Under the pieces are notes generated by a model. It saw only the letters and a list, made by a program, of their open reading frames with translations. It ran no database searches and had not been told where the DNA came from. A program made the position numbers and the translations under genes. A stretch of DNA of 64,000 nucleotides. It comes from Cyanidiococcus yangmingshanensis (lineage: Eukaryota; Rhodophyta; Bangiophyceae; Cyanidiales; Cyanidiaceae). Positions 44,997-56,700 of this stretch are shown here, piece after piece. The stretch's first letter is position 1. Each line of letters opens with the position of its first letter. The stretch is from assembly GCA_013995675.1 (NCBI GenBank), contig VWRR01000005.1:62001-126000 (forward strand). The letters run 5' to 3'.

Positions 44997-46357
44997 CACC
45001 ACATAGCGCGCCCCTCTTTCAAAAAGAAAGAGATGAACGACACCAAAGCTATACTACTCGACTGGCCAACAAACCAAAAACCAAAACTCGCGTTCACTCG
45101 TCAAGAGGAACGTAAACGATACGTACAAACGTGTTCCGTGCGTGCCTTTTCAAGACACAATCGATAAAAGTTCCACTCGACTGGTCAACAAACCAAAAAC
45201 CAAGACTCGCGTTCACTCGTCAAGAGGAACGTAAACGATACGTACAAACGTGTTCCGTGCGTGCCTTTTCAAGACACAATCGATAAAAGTTCCACTCGAC
45301 TGGTCAACAAACCAAAAACCAAGACTCGCGTTCACTCGTCAAGAGGAACGTAAACGATACGTACGTACAATCGGACCCTGTGCGTGCCGACAGCACCGAT
45401 AGGAAATCGTGCGCCGATCGCTGCCCGCCGAGACGATACACGCACACGCACTCGCCCATTTCGACGGCCTGGAGTGGCACGTATCGCCGGGTCTGCGTGT
45501 CACGGGCCCACTGGCCCTGTGCGTGTGTGCGCGAACCCGCGCCGACGGGTGGACGTCTCTCGTTGCCCGCGGCGGAGCACGCTAGATCTCGTGACTGTGA
45601 CGTAACGGGATCGTTTGGATCGCCGCCCCAGACGTGTGCTGCGCAGGCACTGGTGGCGTTCTCGGGCCAGAATGCGGATTGCCAGTGTGTGCCTGAACCT
45701 CGAGTCATCAGACTCTTGATATTTGCCTATTGATTCGATTGGTGTCATGGGATCGACGGCGGATATCAACGCCCATGGATAATGCATGTGAGAGTATCCG
45801 TTTATGTCGATGCCACGTGCTACGTCTCGGCTGGTATGCTGGCTCGTAGCTAGCCGATGTCTCTGATGGTTGTTCGGCCGCGTGATCGATGGGCAGCATC
45901 TCCATCCTACACCGTATGTGCTTTGTTGTCAGCAGCGGTATTGGTATGGGACTGCATTGGGACAAGTCGGTGGAATCTGTCTACAATGATTGAGCGTGGT
46001 AGAGCATTTGATAACGGAATGCTTCGAGCTTGCAATGGGAGGTGACCAAAACGCGTAACAACGGCAGGGATTCCGCTAGTCTCCTGCGAAGGACGTTCGC
46101 AGCGCAGTTGGATCCGGATAACACAAGTCGTTCCCCATGGGTATGTGTTTCAGTCACCTATATCCGATTTATCTGAAAACTCGAAAACGCCGTCCGTCTC
46201 ATCGCAATCCCTGAAGATCGTCTCAAAAGCAGAGACCGGGTTCACAAGCATACATCTGGTACACGCTGCTGCCCTGATGGATCTGAGGGATCTTGCGACT
46301 GTTCCGGAAAGGATGCGAACGCAGTCGGTCGAGCGAAGCGCCTGATCGCCTCGCAGG
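44997..46357. other. Divergent spacer with minisatellite, no supported gene
   Basis: About 1.36 kb between the divergent VTT and MutS genes. Begins with the 119-bp minisatellite. The stretch 45400-45720 is open in several frames on both strands without a recognisable domain. Confidence 0.4.
45056..45370. repeat. Minisatellite, 119-bp unit, about 2.6 copies
   Basis: Copies start at 45056, 45175 and 45294, each with actcgactgg followed by caacaaaccaaaaacca. The first two are complete; the third breaks off after aacgtaaacgatacgtac near 45370. Copies two and three are almost identical, the first has a few differences. The array lies immediately upstream of the VTT gene. Confidence 0.95.
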
Positions 46358-49300
46358 ATGCGCCTGCGAGCATCGACGGGATGGCCACCAGCCATCACTG
46401 GCCATTGCTGTGCAGCTCGCCAGCGCTGCACGACGATGAACGGTGCACCAGCACGTCTCACTCCAATCCAAAGGTCGTGTTACATCGTGCAAGGTTCGTG
46501 GAGGCTCAGACCGTCCTGTGCAGTGACTTGCCGTCGTCTTCCAGAGTGGTCGGCAGATCGATGGAGAACGCAGGGGCTTCAGGTGCGGCTACGAACGTCG
46601 AGGCGATCAACAGGGGGTTTGATTCCACTGCTACGACCTCTCCCCAATCAATTATGGTTTTCCTGTAACATCTGTAGTTCCGTTGTCTCATTGTCGATGG
46701 AAACTGAACAGGAAGCGGCAGAGGTTGAAGCGGGAGAACAAACGAGTCGGGGCTTCGAGTCCAAGGCGCCACCGCGTCTCCAGCGGTGGACAACGGTTGA
46801 TCGAACGCGGCTGACGCCGCTCTTTCGTCACTTTTTATCCGTCAAAGACCGCTTTCCTGATGCTGTCATTCTATATCAATGTGGCGACTTTTTTGAGACG
46901 TTCTTTGATGATGCAGTTGTTCTGCATGAGAAACTAGAGCTTGCTTTAACCGGCAAGGAGGCCGGAAAAGAGATCGGACGAGTACCCATGGCCGGCGTGC
47001 CGTTATCCTCTCTGGACCGTTGTTGCGCAGCACTGCTTGAGCACGGCTATAACGTGGCCGTGGTCGAGCAGATCGAACCTGCAAACGGACGTTCTGCAGG
47101 AGAGGGCGCCCTCGTGCGTCGAGAAGTCACTCGAATGCTGACACCTGGCACGGTTCTAGAAGAGAGCCTCCTAGATGCGCGCAGTAATAACTACTTGGCT
47201 GCGATATGGGGACAGCGTCTGCCATCTGGGGCAGCCACAGACACTGCGATCTCCCGAGAAACGAACGCTTCTGTGGTAGCAAAAATGCCGCATTGGATTT
47301 TCGGCCTCGCCTTTGTGGATGTATCGACTGGTGACTTTTCAGTGACCGCACTGGAAGGCGACTGTGAAGAGCTCGAAGCAGAGCTTGGACGCGTCACCCC
47401 TGCTGAGGTTCTCGTGGTAGACGATGCATCCAACGAGGAATTCAGGTTGCTCCATGGAATGATCGAGCGGGCCCTAACCGCCATCGGATGTCGAGCCTCG
47501 ATCACGCGTCGACCGAGTGAGATCTTCGAGTACACCACCGCCCGAAGTCGGCTGGAGGAGCGTTTCGGCTCGCAACTGGATCAACAGTTTCTGGGACAGA
47601 AGCTATCGGATATTATTCAGCTTCGCGCCGCTGGCGCACTCTTGGCCTTTGTGAGTGAGACTCTAGAAAGGGCTCGCGCGCCATTGGCCTTTGAAACCGG
47701 ATTGCCTCGCTCGTCACCATCTCCATCGATGGACATGGTTTCGGAACGGTTGCTGACCCCGTTACAACCACCAAGGTCGTATCAGCTCCAGGCTTGTCTG
47801 ATGTTAGATGGAACAGCGCTTCGTAATTTAGAGATTGTCGTCAACGCAAGAGATGGTCGTAGTCGTCGGGGCACGCTGCTTTGGGCAATGGATGCGACCG
47901 TAACTGCCATGGGTGCACGACTGCTGCGCCGTTGGCTGCTCCGACCGTGTCGCGACATCGAGGTTATCCGAGAACGTCAGCGACAGGTGCAGCGATGGCA
48001 GCGAGATCATCGAGGACGAGATGTTGTACGTCGTCTGCTTCGAAGTGTTGCTGATCTTGAGCGTCTCGCCGGTAAAGTAGCAACACGGCGAGCCACTCCC
48101 CGCGAATTGTATTCGCTCGCGTCATCTCTGTGTCGCCTGCCGGTGTTGTTCGCACTCTTGGAAGCAGATTCGTTGGCGAGCGCCTCCTCCGAACCAGGCG
48201 ATGGTTCATCGAGTCTGTTGCGCGGCTCGACAGGTGACCTGATCGCTCTCTCCGAGCGCGTTGTCTATGAGGTGTTCATCACCGCGGATAAGGAGACTGC
48301 AGATCCCGAATTCATGAATGGGAATCAAGTCGAGCGCAAATCGCGAACGATGTCTCCAGCACCGGCCACGGCGGTGCCTGTGCGTCTTCCGAATGCTGCA
48401 GAGGACCGACCGATCTTTCAACGCGGCTTCAATGCTGAGCTGGACCGGCTACGTGAACAGGCAGCTGGCGACCTAGCCTGGATTGCAGCATACGAAACGA
48501 AAGAGCGAGAACGTACTGGTATCACAACGTTGCGTGTAGGCTACCATTCGGTCTTTGGATACTACATTCAGATTCCGCGTCGTTTCACCAATCCATCCCC
48601 CGGCTCCAACGGACGGTCGCTGAGCACGCTGCCCCCGGACTATGTCCGACGACAGACACTCAAATCGGTGGAGAGGTACGTGACTCCGGAGCTTCGGGCT
48701 CGCGAGCAGATGATACTTGCAGCACGGGCCGAAGTGGCAGCACTCGAGTGTCGTCTCTTCTACAATCTTATGGAGAAATTTGGAGCAGCAGTTTCAACGA
48801 TACGGAGTCTAGCAGCCCGAGTCGCTGAAGTTGATGTGTTGCTGGGATTCGCCGAACTGGCCCTGGAACGCAACTACACTCAACCCGAGATCATTGACCC
48901 AGCCAACGAGCGACACGGCCGTTTGTTGGAAATCGAAGACGGACGACATCCCGTCGTAGAATGCACACTTGCGGCGAACCAGAGTTTCGTGCCCAACTCC
49001 ATCCGCCTCGGCGATGGCTCGCTCGACTTTATGCTCCTCATGGGCGCGAATTCCTCGGGTAAGAGCGTCTTTCTTCGTCAAGCAGCGCTCATTCAGATCA
49101 TGGCTCAATGCGGCTCTTTTGTGCCAGCGAGGCGTGCGCGACTGGCCATCGCTGACCGAATATTCACTCGGGTCGGTGCAACAGACGATATCGCTGCCGC
49201 CAAGTCCACGTTCGTTATGGAGATGGAGGAGACTGCCACCATTCTTCGACACGTCACGCCGCATTCGCTCGTCCTACTTGATGAGGTCGGACGCGGAACG

Positions 49301-49774
49301 GCGACTGCCGACGGTCTAGCCATCGCTCAAGCGGTCACCGAATACCTTGCGAGTGATGCTGTTCGAGCGCGTGGTATTTTCGCTACACATTTCCACGAAC
49401 TGGCACAACTAGAGGGAGCAGTCGCCAATATCGCCTGTTATCGCATGGCTGTCATCGAACGCGGGCTTGAAGCAACCGAGCAGCCGACGATTATCTTTCT
49501 GCATCGCGTGGAACGCGGTGCAGCGAGCAAGTCTTTCGGTATCGAGGTTGCCGAACAGTGTGGCCTTGCTCCCTCAGTCGTGAAGCGCGCCCGCGAACTC
49601 ATAGGTAGCCCATCGCATGACTCGGGACACGAGCAAGCAACCGCAAAGGAGCACTCGGCTACGCAAGCTCGACGTATCGGATGTGATCAGACTTTAGGAG
49701 GACGGTTGCGACGTTGGCGTCCCAAGAATACAGACGACGAACCAGACAATGGTGTCTGCATCGGACAAGTCTGA
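46358..49774 (+). CDS. mutS: DNA mismatch repair protein MutS, cyanobacterial type
   Basis: A 1138-residue frame from ATG 46358, intact. MutS recognises mismatches as a dimer. Domain I starts with LTPLFRHFLSVKDRFPDAVI and the mismatch-contacting Phe-X-Glu in YQCGDFFETFFDDA. The ATPase shows MGANSSGKSVFLRQAALIQI, STFVMEMEETATILRH, LVLLDEVGRGTATADGLAIA and FATHFHELAQLEG. Segments such as GKEAGKEIGRVPMAGVPLSS, REVTRMLTPGTVLEESLLDA and GTLLWAMDATVTAMGARLLR are typical of cyanobacterial MutS, pointing to a gene from the plastid ancestor. About 150 residues precede domain I; the first 113 are Arg/Ser/Cys-rich and could be an organellar transit peptide. ATG 46697 (METEQEAAEVE) is the alternative start. 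There is no GIY-YIG domain as in plant MSH1. Confidence 0.93.
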   Translation: MRLRASTGWPPAITGHCCAARQRCTTMNGAPARLTPIQRSCYIVQGSWRLRPSCAVTCRRLPEWSADRWRTQGLQVRLRTSRRSTGGLIPLLRPLPNQLWFSCNICSSVVSLSMETEQEAAEVEAGEQTSRGFESKAPPRLQRWTTVDRTRLTPLFRHFLSVKDRFPDAVILYQCGDFFETFFDDAVVLHEKLELALTGKEAGKEIGRVPMAGVPLSSLDRCCAALLEHGYNVAVVEQIEPANGRSAGEGALVRREVTRMLTPGTVLEESLLDARSNNYLAAIWGQRLPSGAATDTAISRETNASVVAKMPHWIFGLAFVDVSTGDFSVTALEGDCEELEAELGRVTPAEVLVVDDASNEEFRLLHGMIERALTAIGCRASITRRPSEIFEYTTARSRLEERFGSQLDQQFLGQKLSDIIQLRAAGALLAFVSETLERARAPLAFETGLPRSSPSPSMDMVSERLLTPLQPPRSYQLQACLMLDGTALRNLEIVVNARDGRSRRGTLLWAMDATVTAMGARLLRRWLLRPCRDIEVIRERQRQVQRWQRDHRGRDVVRRLLRSVADLERLAGKVATRRATPRELYSLASSLCRLPVLFALLEADSLASASSEPGDGSSSLLRGSTGDLIALSERVVYEVFITADKETADPEFMNGNQVERKSRTMSPAPATAVPVRLPNAAEDRPIFQRGFNAELDRLREQAAGDLAWIAAYETKERERTGITTLRVGYHSVFGYYIQIPRRFTNPSPGSNGRSLSTLPPDYVRRQTLKSVERYVTPELRAREQMILAARAEVAALECRLFYNLMEKFGAAVSTIRSLAARVAEVDVLLGFAELALERNYTQPEIIDPANERHGRLLEIEDGRHPVVECTLAANQSFVPNSIRLGDGSLDFMLLMGANSSGKSVFLRQAALIQIMAQCGSFVPARRARLAIADRIFTRVGATDDIAAAKSTFVMEMEETATILRHVTPHSLVLLDEVGRGTATADGLAIAQAVTEYLASDAVRARGIFATHFHELAQLEGAVANIACYRMAVIERGLEATEQPTIIFLHRVERGAASKSFGIEVAEQCGLAPSVVKRARELIGSPSHDSGHEQATAKEHSATQARRIGCDQTLGGRLRRWRPKNTDDEPDNGVCIGQV

Positions 49775-50173
49775 TTCGGAGGAGCGCAGTTCATAGAGCA
49801 CCCTAACGATACAGTCTCGAAGTAAAGAAGAGAGAGAGAACCATCCCGGTTGACTGCTCGTCAACAAGTTTGTGGAAACCTCGGGGTTTTCTATGAACTT
49901 CAAAGAATGCCTTTTCTGAAAAACGTGTCTTTACGGTCTCGAAGTAAAGAAGAGAGAGAGAACCATCCCGGTTGACTGCTCGTCAACAAGTTTGTGGAAA
50001 CCTCGGGTTTTTCTATGAACTTCCAGCAATACGTTTTCTGAAACCGTTTCTTTGAGAAACCAGTTGCCGGCTGGCGGCGCAAACACCCGTGACGCTTCGG
50101 AGGTTCTCGTTCAAAGCCAGTTGCTCCGAACTGATTCAGTGCTTTGTTACGAAGAACGATACGTGTCACAATC
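49775..50173. repeat. Tandem duplication, offset 122 bp, filling most of the MutS-COPG spacer
   Basis: Copies start at 49814 and 49936 with gtctcgaagtaaagaagaga and run about 110-122 bp each. The second fades near 50045. The rest of the 400-bp spacer holds no gene and must contain the COPG promoter. Confidence 0.9.
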
Positions 50174-53026
50174 ATGTCTGTTTCTGGAACAATAAGAGAC
50201 TTTGCAGAAGACGCTCGAAGCCTGCTTCAGAGCCTTGGTAGCAAGATCGAAGAGGACGGGATCAATCCGCTCGCGATTGCTGACAAAGCCAAGGTCGTAC
50301 AGCAGGTTCGGGTGTTCAACGAGACGCGTCTACGGCCAGCGCACTGTTTACAGGTACTCACCCGTCTCATGTTTCTGGTCAATCAAGGCGAACGCCTAAC
50401 GCCCTCGGAAGCGACTGAGATCTTTTTCGCTTCAACGAAACTCTTCTCCAGCGATGACGCCGCGCTGCGACGAATGACGTACCTGGCGATCAAGGAGCTC
50501 GCGCACACCGCAGAGGAGGTGATTATCGTTGTCAACTGTCTCACCAAAGACGTTACGTCAACGATCGATAACCGGAGAGCGAATGCCTTGCGAGTTTTAT
50601 GTAAGATTATGGACGCAACCATGGTCGCGCAGGTGGAGCGCTATGTGCGTCAGGCGCTGGTGGATCGCAACCCAAACGTCGCTAGTGCAGCCCTGTTAAG
50701 CGCGCAGGCATTCCTTCAAGCCGGCAAAGCGGAATCCGTCGTGCGACGTTGGTTGAATGAGGCCACGCAGGCTCTAAGCCACCCGTACCCGATCGTTCAG
50801 TATCACGCGTTATCGCTACTCTACGCGATAAAGTGCAAAGATCGACAGGCAGTATCAAAGCTGGTACAGGATGTGGCTCGTCAAGGTGTGCGCTCTCCGC
50901 TGAGCGCTGCCTTACTGTTGCGTTATATCGGCGAGATTCTGGATATAGATGTGCATCTCGATGAGGGCACTCGTCTCCAGTACCTCAGTTTTGTTGAATC
51001 GATGCTTCGACATCGTAGTGAGCTTGTTGTGGTTGAAGCGGCTCGTGTGCTCTGTGCTGTTCGTTCCGTTCAGGAGACAACGCTACAGACTGCATCTAGT
51101 GCGCTACAGATGCTACTGATATCAACCAAGCCAGTAGTGCGCTATGCAGCTGCGCGGACGCTGTGCCAGATAGCGATGCTGTGTCCGGCTGCTGTCGCAC
51201 CACTGAATCATGATATCGAGAACCTGATTGCTGACCCGAATAGGGCGGTTGCAACGGCAGCAGTCACCACGCTGCTTCGCACGGGTACAGAGATCTCTGT
51301 GGATCGGCTCCTGCAGTCGGTGACTCGTTTCCTCCATGAGCTGGGCGATGATTTCAAAGTCACCGTTATTCAAGCGATCAGGACGTTGACACTCAAGTAT
51401 CCACACAAGCACTCGGCTCTGGTTCGTTTCCTTGGCGAAGCGCTACGTGGTGAAGGCGGTCTCTGTTTCAAACAAGCCATTGTAGATACTTTTCGGGATT
51501 TGATTGAAAAGATGCCCGAATGCGCATCTGATTGTCTCGGGCATTTGACAGAGCTCTTGGAGGACTGTGAGTTTCCAGCACTCTCGGTTCAAGTGCTTCA
51601 TATGCTCGGCGAGAGAGGGCCAGAAACACCCACTCCCTCGTGCTACGTGCGCAGCATCTATAACCGCATTATTCTGGAGAGTCCTGTCGTTCGAGCGGCA
51701 GCTGTCTCAGCACTGGCACGTTTTGCAGCGGTACCAGATCTGTCGGGATCCGTTCAAGTCCTTCTACGGCAATGTCTTTTGGATTCAGACGACGAAGTGC
51801 GTGATCGAGCGGCGTTTGCGCTGGAGGCACTCGGAGAGCACGTGGAAGCCTCAGAGCCGCTTTCGAGATCGTCGTCCTGTGCCGAGTCACCGACCGACAG
51901 GAAGCTCTGGACACCAGTCACCTTGGATGTGCCGATAGAGAGTCTTGAAAAGGCCTTGGTGGAGTATCTTCGTTACGACCTGTATCAACATGGTCCGTTC
52001 GACTTGAATACTGCCCGTTCGATGGCTCTGATTGGTTCCACTCCGGGTGGCCCTTCCATTCAAGGTCAGGTCAGCTTGACAGATGCTCAAGCGGATAGTC
52101 GAATGAGCGCTGCCAATAGGGTGACAGACGCTGGTGTTGCGATTGCCTCCGCTGCTTCGATGATTTCGGCTCCTTCGAATGTCAGTGGGACAGCCGTTCA
52201 TGAGTTTCGGACAGTACTCTTCGCGAACGAGGCCCTACGTGCCTTGGGCTTTGTGAACGCACCTTTCAAATCCTCGCGCCCGTTTGATCTAACAGACTCT
52301 GAGGCGGAGTTCCTCGTCACTGGTATGAAGCATGTCTACCCGAATGCGCTGGTCATCCAGTTCCGCCTCACCAATACGCTGGAGGATCAGCAGCTGCAGA
52401 CGTGTGTTGTGGAACTGGATACGAAAGAAATAGCCAATCTGGTCGTTCGAGAGCATATTCCTGCTCCAGTGGTCAAGTTCGGCGAGCCAAACTGGTGTTT
52501 TGTGATTCTGGAGAACCGTGATGCCGATGCAGAACTGCTTACGCCGGACCTCGGCTTGTTGCCTGCCAAACTCGTTTACCACGTAACAGAGGTAGATCCA
52601 TGGACCAAGCAACCGCAGGATGAGCACGGGTTTGCGGATACGTTCGTGCTGGAAGAGCTCGAGATCGAGCTCAAAGACTACATCCAGCCGCTCGAGTTAC
52701 CTGAAGCTTTCGAGCTACCCTGGACGAGCATGGAGACAACGCACGCGACGATTACAGAGTCGTTTGTGTTGCCACATGAGACAGTCGCTGACGCCGCGGT
52801 GGCAGTTGCCGAATATCTAGGGATGCACGCCTGCGATGAGTCTCTGCGAGTCGCTCCCAACGCCAGCCAGCATATGCTCCTGCTCGCCGGCGTCTTTCTG
52901 GGCGGTTTTCGGCTGCTTATTCAAGGCCGCTTCTCCAAAGCGATGCCCACCGGTGTGCAGCTCGATCTCGCGGTACGCTCCGAGAATGAGCAAGTCAGCG
53001 AGCTGGTTGCTTCGTGTATCGCCTAA
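50174..53026 (+). CDS. COPG: Coatomer subunit gamma (gamma-COP)
   Basis: A 950-residue intact protein; gamma-COP is part of the COPI coat for Golgi-to-ER vesicles. ATG 50174 gives MSVSGTIRDFAEDA. The N-terminal HEAT-repeat trunk shows KVVQQVRVFNETRLRPAHCL, LRRMTYLAIKELAHTAEEV, NRRANALRVLCKIMDATMVA and QVERYVRQALVDRNPNVASA, followed by HSALVRFLGEALRGEGG and YLRYDLYQHGPFDLN. A linker rich in Ser/Ala leads to the appendage domain (FVTGMK-like segment EFLVTGMKHVYPNALVIQF, EELEIELKDYIQPLELP), which in the family binds ArfGAP. Length is slightly above human (874). The frame is open above the ATG only to a TTG at 50144. Confidence 0.95.
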   Translation: MSVSGTIRDFAEDARSLLQSLGSKIEEDGINPLAIADKAKVVQQVRVFNETRLRPAHCLQVLTRLMFLVNQGERLTPSEATEIFFASTKLFSSDDAALRRMTYLAIKELAHTAEEVIIVVNCLTKDVTSTIDNRRANALRVLCKIMDATMVAQVERYVRQALVDRNPNVASAALLSAQAFLQAGKAESVVRRWLNEATQALSHPYPIVQYHALSLLYAIKCKDRQAVSKLVQDVARQGVRSPLSAALLLRYIGEILDIDVHLDEGTRLQYLSFVESMLRHRSELVVVEAARVLCAVRSVQETTLQTASSALQMLLISTKPVVRYAAARTLCQIAMLCPAAVAPLNHDIENLIADPNRAVATAAVTTLLRTGTEISVDRLLQSVTRFLHELGDDFKVTVIQAIRTLTLKYPHKHSALVRFLGEALRGEGGLCFKQAIVDTFRDLIEKMPECASDCLGHLTELLEDCEFPALSVQVLHMLGERGPETPTPSCYVRSIYNRIILESPVVRAAAVSALARFAAVPDLSGSVQVLLRQCLLDSDDEVRDRAAFALEALGEHVEASEPLSRSSSCAESPTDRKLWTPVTLDVPIESLEKALVEYLRYDLYQHGPFDLNTARSMALIGSTPGGPSIQGQVSLTDAQADSRMSAANRVTDAGVAIASAASMISAPSNVSGTAVHEFRTVLFANEALRALGFVNAPFKSSRPFDLTDSEAEFLVTGMKHVYPNALVIQFRLTNTLEDQQLQTCVVELDTKEIANLVVREHIPAPVVKFGEPNWCFVILENRDADAELLTPDLGLLPAKLVYHVTEVDPWTKQPQDEHGFADTFVLEELEIELKDYIQPLELPEAFELPWTSMETTHATITESFVLPHETVADAAVAVAEYLGMHACDESLRVAPNASQHMLLLAGVFLGGFRLLIQGRFSKAMPTGVQLDLAVRSENEQVSELVASCIA

Positions 53027-53743
53027 GCGATCGCGTTGCAGTCGAAAAATGTAACACAAAACCCTAAAGATATCGTCATCAGCGAGATCCTTGCAACTGA
53101 TCAGACCGATGACCTTGGATCCCGTCGAAGTGCACGACTGGATTCACGATACGGAGGCGTATCGGCAAGCCAGTGCAAGTACACGTTCTTTTCCGTTCCA
53201 AAGAGCCATTCAAAAGTTCATGCAAACCAAGCCACAGATCTGGATAGGAGCGACATCTTGGTTTGAATTTGTTCGGCCTCAAAAACAACGACCCGCAAGC
53301 GGAATGCAAGAACAAGTCTGTATGAAGCATCGCTGATCGTCGTTGCGGTCACGAGCCTTGCCCAGACTTCTCATGGATGCGATTCGCTGTATCGATTGCA
53401 TACGTTGCAGACGCTTTCAGGCCGGAGTCTTCGTGTCAGTTCGATGCTGAACGATCATGGGTGCCGGTACTGTGCGACGATCAGCGCCACCCAGAGCCAC
53501 AAGTGCATACGCATCCATCAGATGCTGCTGGACAGATCGCACGAAACATCATGGTTCGCAATGATGAAGCGAAACCGCGTTCGAGTGAGACGATGAGCCC
53601 TATCATATCCTAAAGACGCGGCGTCGTTGTCGACCATCGAGACAGTGAATGGGTATCCGAACGTTCACGTCGCAGGTCCGAAATCTACTGCACCATACGA
53701 TCCTCGCGGCGTTTCGGTACTCATGTCGATGATGCGGTCCTTA
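53027..53743. other. Convergent spacer, no supported gene
   Basis: About 0.7 kb between the 3' ends of COPG and the Sen1 helicase. No recognisable frame or repeat. Confidence 0.4.
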
Positions 53744-56700
53744 TCAGGCATCACGTCCGAGCGTCGATGGAGGAAAGCCAGCATCGGAGGAGTCTGGCTC
53801 TCCATCAACATCTGCTTTGGCCTTGCGCTTGCGTCGGGCTCGAGTGTGCGTCTGATCGCCCGCGACAGACGGAGCCAAGGCGAACAGGCTCTGGTGCGGC
53901 GGCCGTACCAACCCAGTCTGTGCCCCGAGTTCTGCTGCTATAAGCGCTATCTGGCTCGCCTCCATGGGAAATGCTTGATATGCTGCTGCAACGACCGAGG
54001 GTAACGAGAATCCTGCTGCCATCGAGGCTATCATAAACGTTCGGGCATCGATATCGGTCGCAACTGAATTTGCATCCGTGCCAGCAGAGGTCGAAGCATC
54101 CGCAGTCGGAAGCGCACGCGATGCAGTCGCTCCATCGGACAGCGCTCCGTCAACAGCAGGACGCTGCCTCAAGCGCGGATCCAATGCACTTGCAAAAGCC
54201 GCGACCGAAGTCGAACTCGGCATTGTCGAGCTCCGTATCGAGGCGTGTTCCAACGTCGGCACGATCTGGGACGAGGCAGTCGCAGTCGAGGTTGACAAAG
54301 CGGGTCCTGCCTCCTCGGCCGCTTTCGGTGGTGGCACTGGCGCTCCTCTGATTGCATGACGTTGCAGCCACTGCTGGACCAGATCGCTCGTCGCCTCGAA
54401 ATAGAGGCCACGATGCTCTGCATCTTGGAGGAGCGCGTCCCAGGCGGCACTACCGGCGCGCAGTGCGGCCGCATGACCCAGCACAACCAGCGAGTACTTT
54501 GCTCTCGTGAGCGCTACATTCATTCGCCGCACATCGCCTACGAAACCAATGCCTTGTCGCTGCTGGCAGGTACGCACCGCTGAGAAAATCACGATATCCT
54601 TTTCTCGTCCTTGGAACGCGTCCACTGTGTCGACCTCGATCGTGAAAGATGTCGCCTTGCCGGTTGCAGAGAGCCCAGCCTGTCCGAGCGCCCGCTGCAG
54701 CAGACGCATTTGAGCTCGATATGGGGTCAGGATACCAACCTGCCAGGTACGACTTGACTCGGCAAGGTAACGCTTGCAGAGGATGCATACGAGCTGAACG
54801 GCAAAGGCCGCCTCGGTCGGGTTACCTACCGATGCGGTGGTCGAGTCTCGCTCTTCTGCTGCGTCGGCGATATCCACGAAACAGTATGGACCTAAGAGCG
54901 GCGGCGGTGGCCCAGTTCGATGGAATGACGGCCGATACGACTCGTCTCGAACTCGTTCATCGTTCTCGAGCTGGCCTTGATAGAACCATCGCGATGGGAA
55001 GGCAGCGATCGCCGGGTGCATTCGATACTGAGTGTCTAGGAGGTGGCCAGACCAGCCGGCTCGCCACAATCGCTCCATGAGAGATTGAGCCAGTGCTGTA
55101 CCCGCATCTCCACGACTATAGATTGTCGCTGGCAATTGACGCGGATCGCCAGCGAGAATGCAACGGCGACAGCCATACTGTAGAGGAATGAGGGTGGCAA
55201 GTTCGGTCGCCTGAGCGGCCTCATCAATGATGACCACTGGGAAGCTGGTGGCCCATGCCTTGTTTGCGACACTTGTCTCGTTCGATGCCGACGAGGAGGC
55301 AACGGAGAAGGCATCACGTAACCACGATTTGATCAATGCTGCTCCGCTCAGGGTACAGAGGACGATCTCTGCCTCCTCGAGAAAAGTGCTCGCAATCCAG
55401 GCGATACGCTGCTCGCGAGAGATGCGCGAATCCGGCCAAGTCGCCATGCGAAAACGGCGCTCGTCCCGTTGAAGACGATCAAGTCGATCCCAGAGACGCA
55501 TCAACTGACGACGTGCCTCGAGATCATCCCCTGGAGGATGAGATTTCTCCAGCTGCTCGACCAGCACTGCACACTGGTGGTCCCAACGCTGACTCCAGTC
55601 TGTGCATTGTTTGGTCGTCTCGAGCGTCCGAAGGAAGGCATCAGCGCGCGCTTCAGCGGTCACTGCCCGAGCGTCAAGACCAACGCGCTGCCCCAGCCCC
55701 AATACGAACAATATCGGGATAGTAGATGCGTCGTTCGCAATCCATGAATCCCTCTCGCATGATACGGACGACGATCTCATCCACAGCTGCGTTGGACTGC
55801 GCAGCGACGAGCAGACGTGGCTTGCGCTGGGCTGCGGCGGCATGGCGAGCGGAGCGTAACGAGCCGAGTTTCACTGCTGCTGTGGCGGCTGCGGTGATGC
55901 TGCGCACAGACTCGAGGATCTGCTCCAACATGGGCGTCTTTGCGGGCATTCCATCGGAGGACGGCGGAGCAGGTTCACTTGACGTCGCTGCGGATCCAGA
56001 CGTCGAGGCAGCTGGAGCCAATGCACTCAGATACGCATCGTAGTACTCCTGGTACTTGCTCATGTGCAACACATTCAACAGCGCCAGCATGGTTTTCGTC
56101 TTTCCCGTGCCTGGCGGGCCGTGAATGAGCTCGAAACCCTGTTGACCGAGTGCAGCTGCCTGCACAGCCTCGTGCTGAGACCGATTCAAGCCGCGTTGCT
56201 CGGAAATGATGGCAAGATAAAGGTCCAATTCCGTTCTGGTGGCAGGCAGTGCTGCATCACGCCGACTGCCGTTGCGCACCAGTGACTGGGTCGAGGATGT
56301 CGGCTGCGAGATCCATTTCGTCAATACTTGCTAGAGCCGCAAACTCACGTGCATAGTTCAGCGTGCTGACAAGACGAATCCCGACGCACGACCGGCAAGC
56401 GGTTGCGCCTCCAGCGGTCTCATCGGCGTCGGGCGTTGTCGAACTGGCTCCTTGACTCGTGAGCCAAGCCTCTGCCCTGTCGCGCCGCAACCGAAGCGTT
56501 AGAGGCGAGCCTGCTCGGTGCTGGACAGCTGCCAGCACGGGCTCCTTACGCACTCGACTGAGCAATGGGCTCGGTACGCCTCTGTCCTCCTCGACATCGA
56601 GAAGCAGCAATAGGATATCGTTATCAAAGATGGTTTCCTTGCTCTGAATCTTTATCGGAATGTCCAGCAAGGCATCTGTAGCAGCCTCTGAGGACGCGGG

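Noticed and set aside
45056-45370. Repeat array considered as CRISPR
   Set aside because: Whole 119-bp units are duplicated with no alternation of short repeats and unique spacers, in a eukaryotic context.
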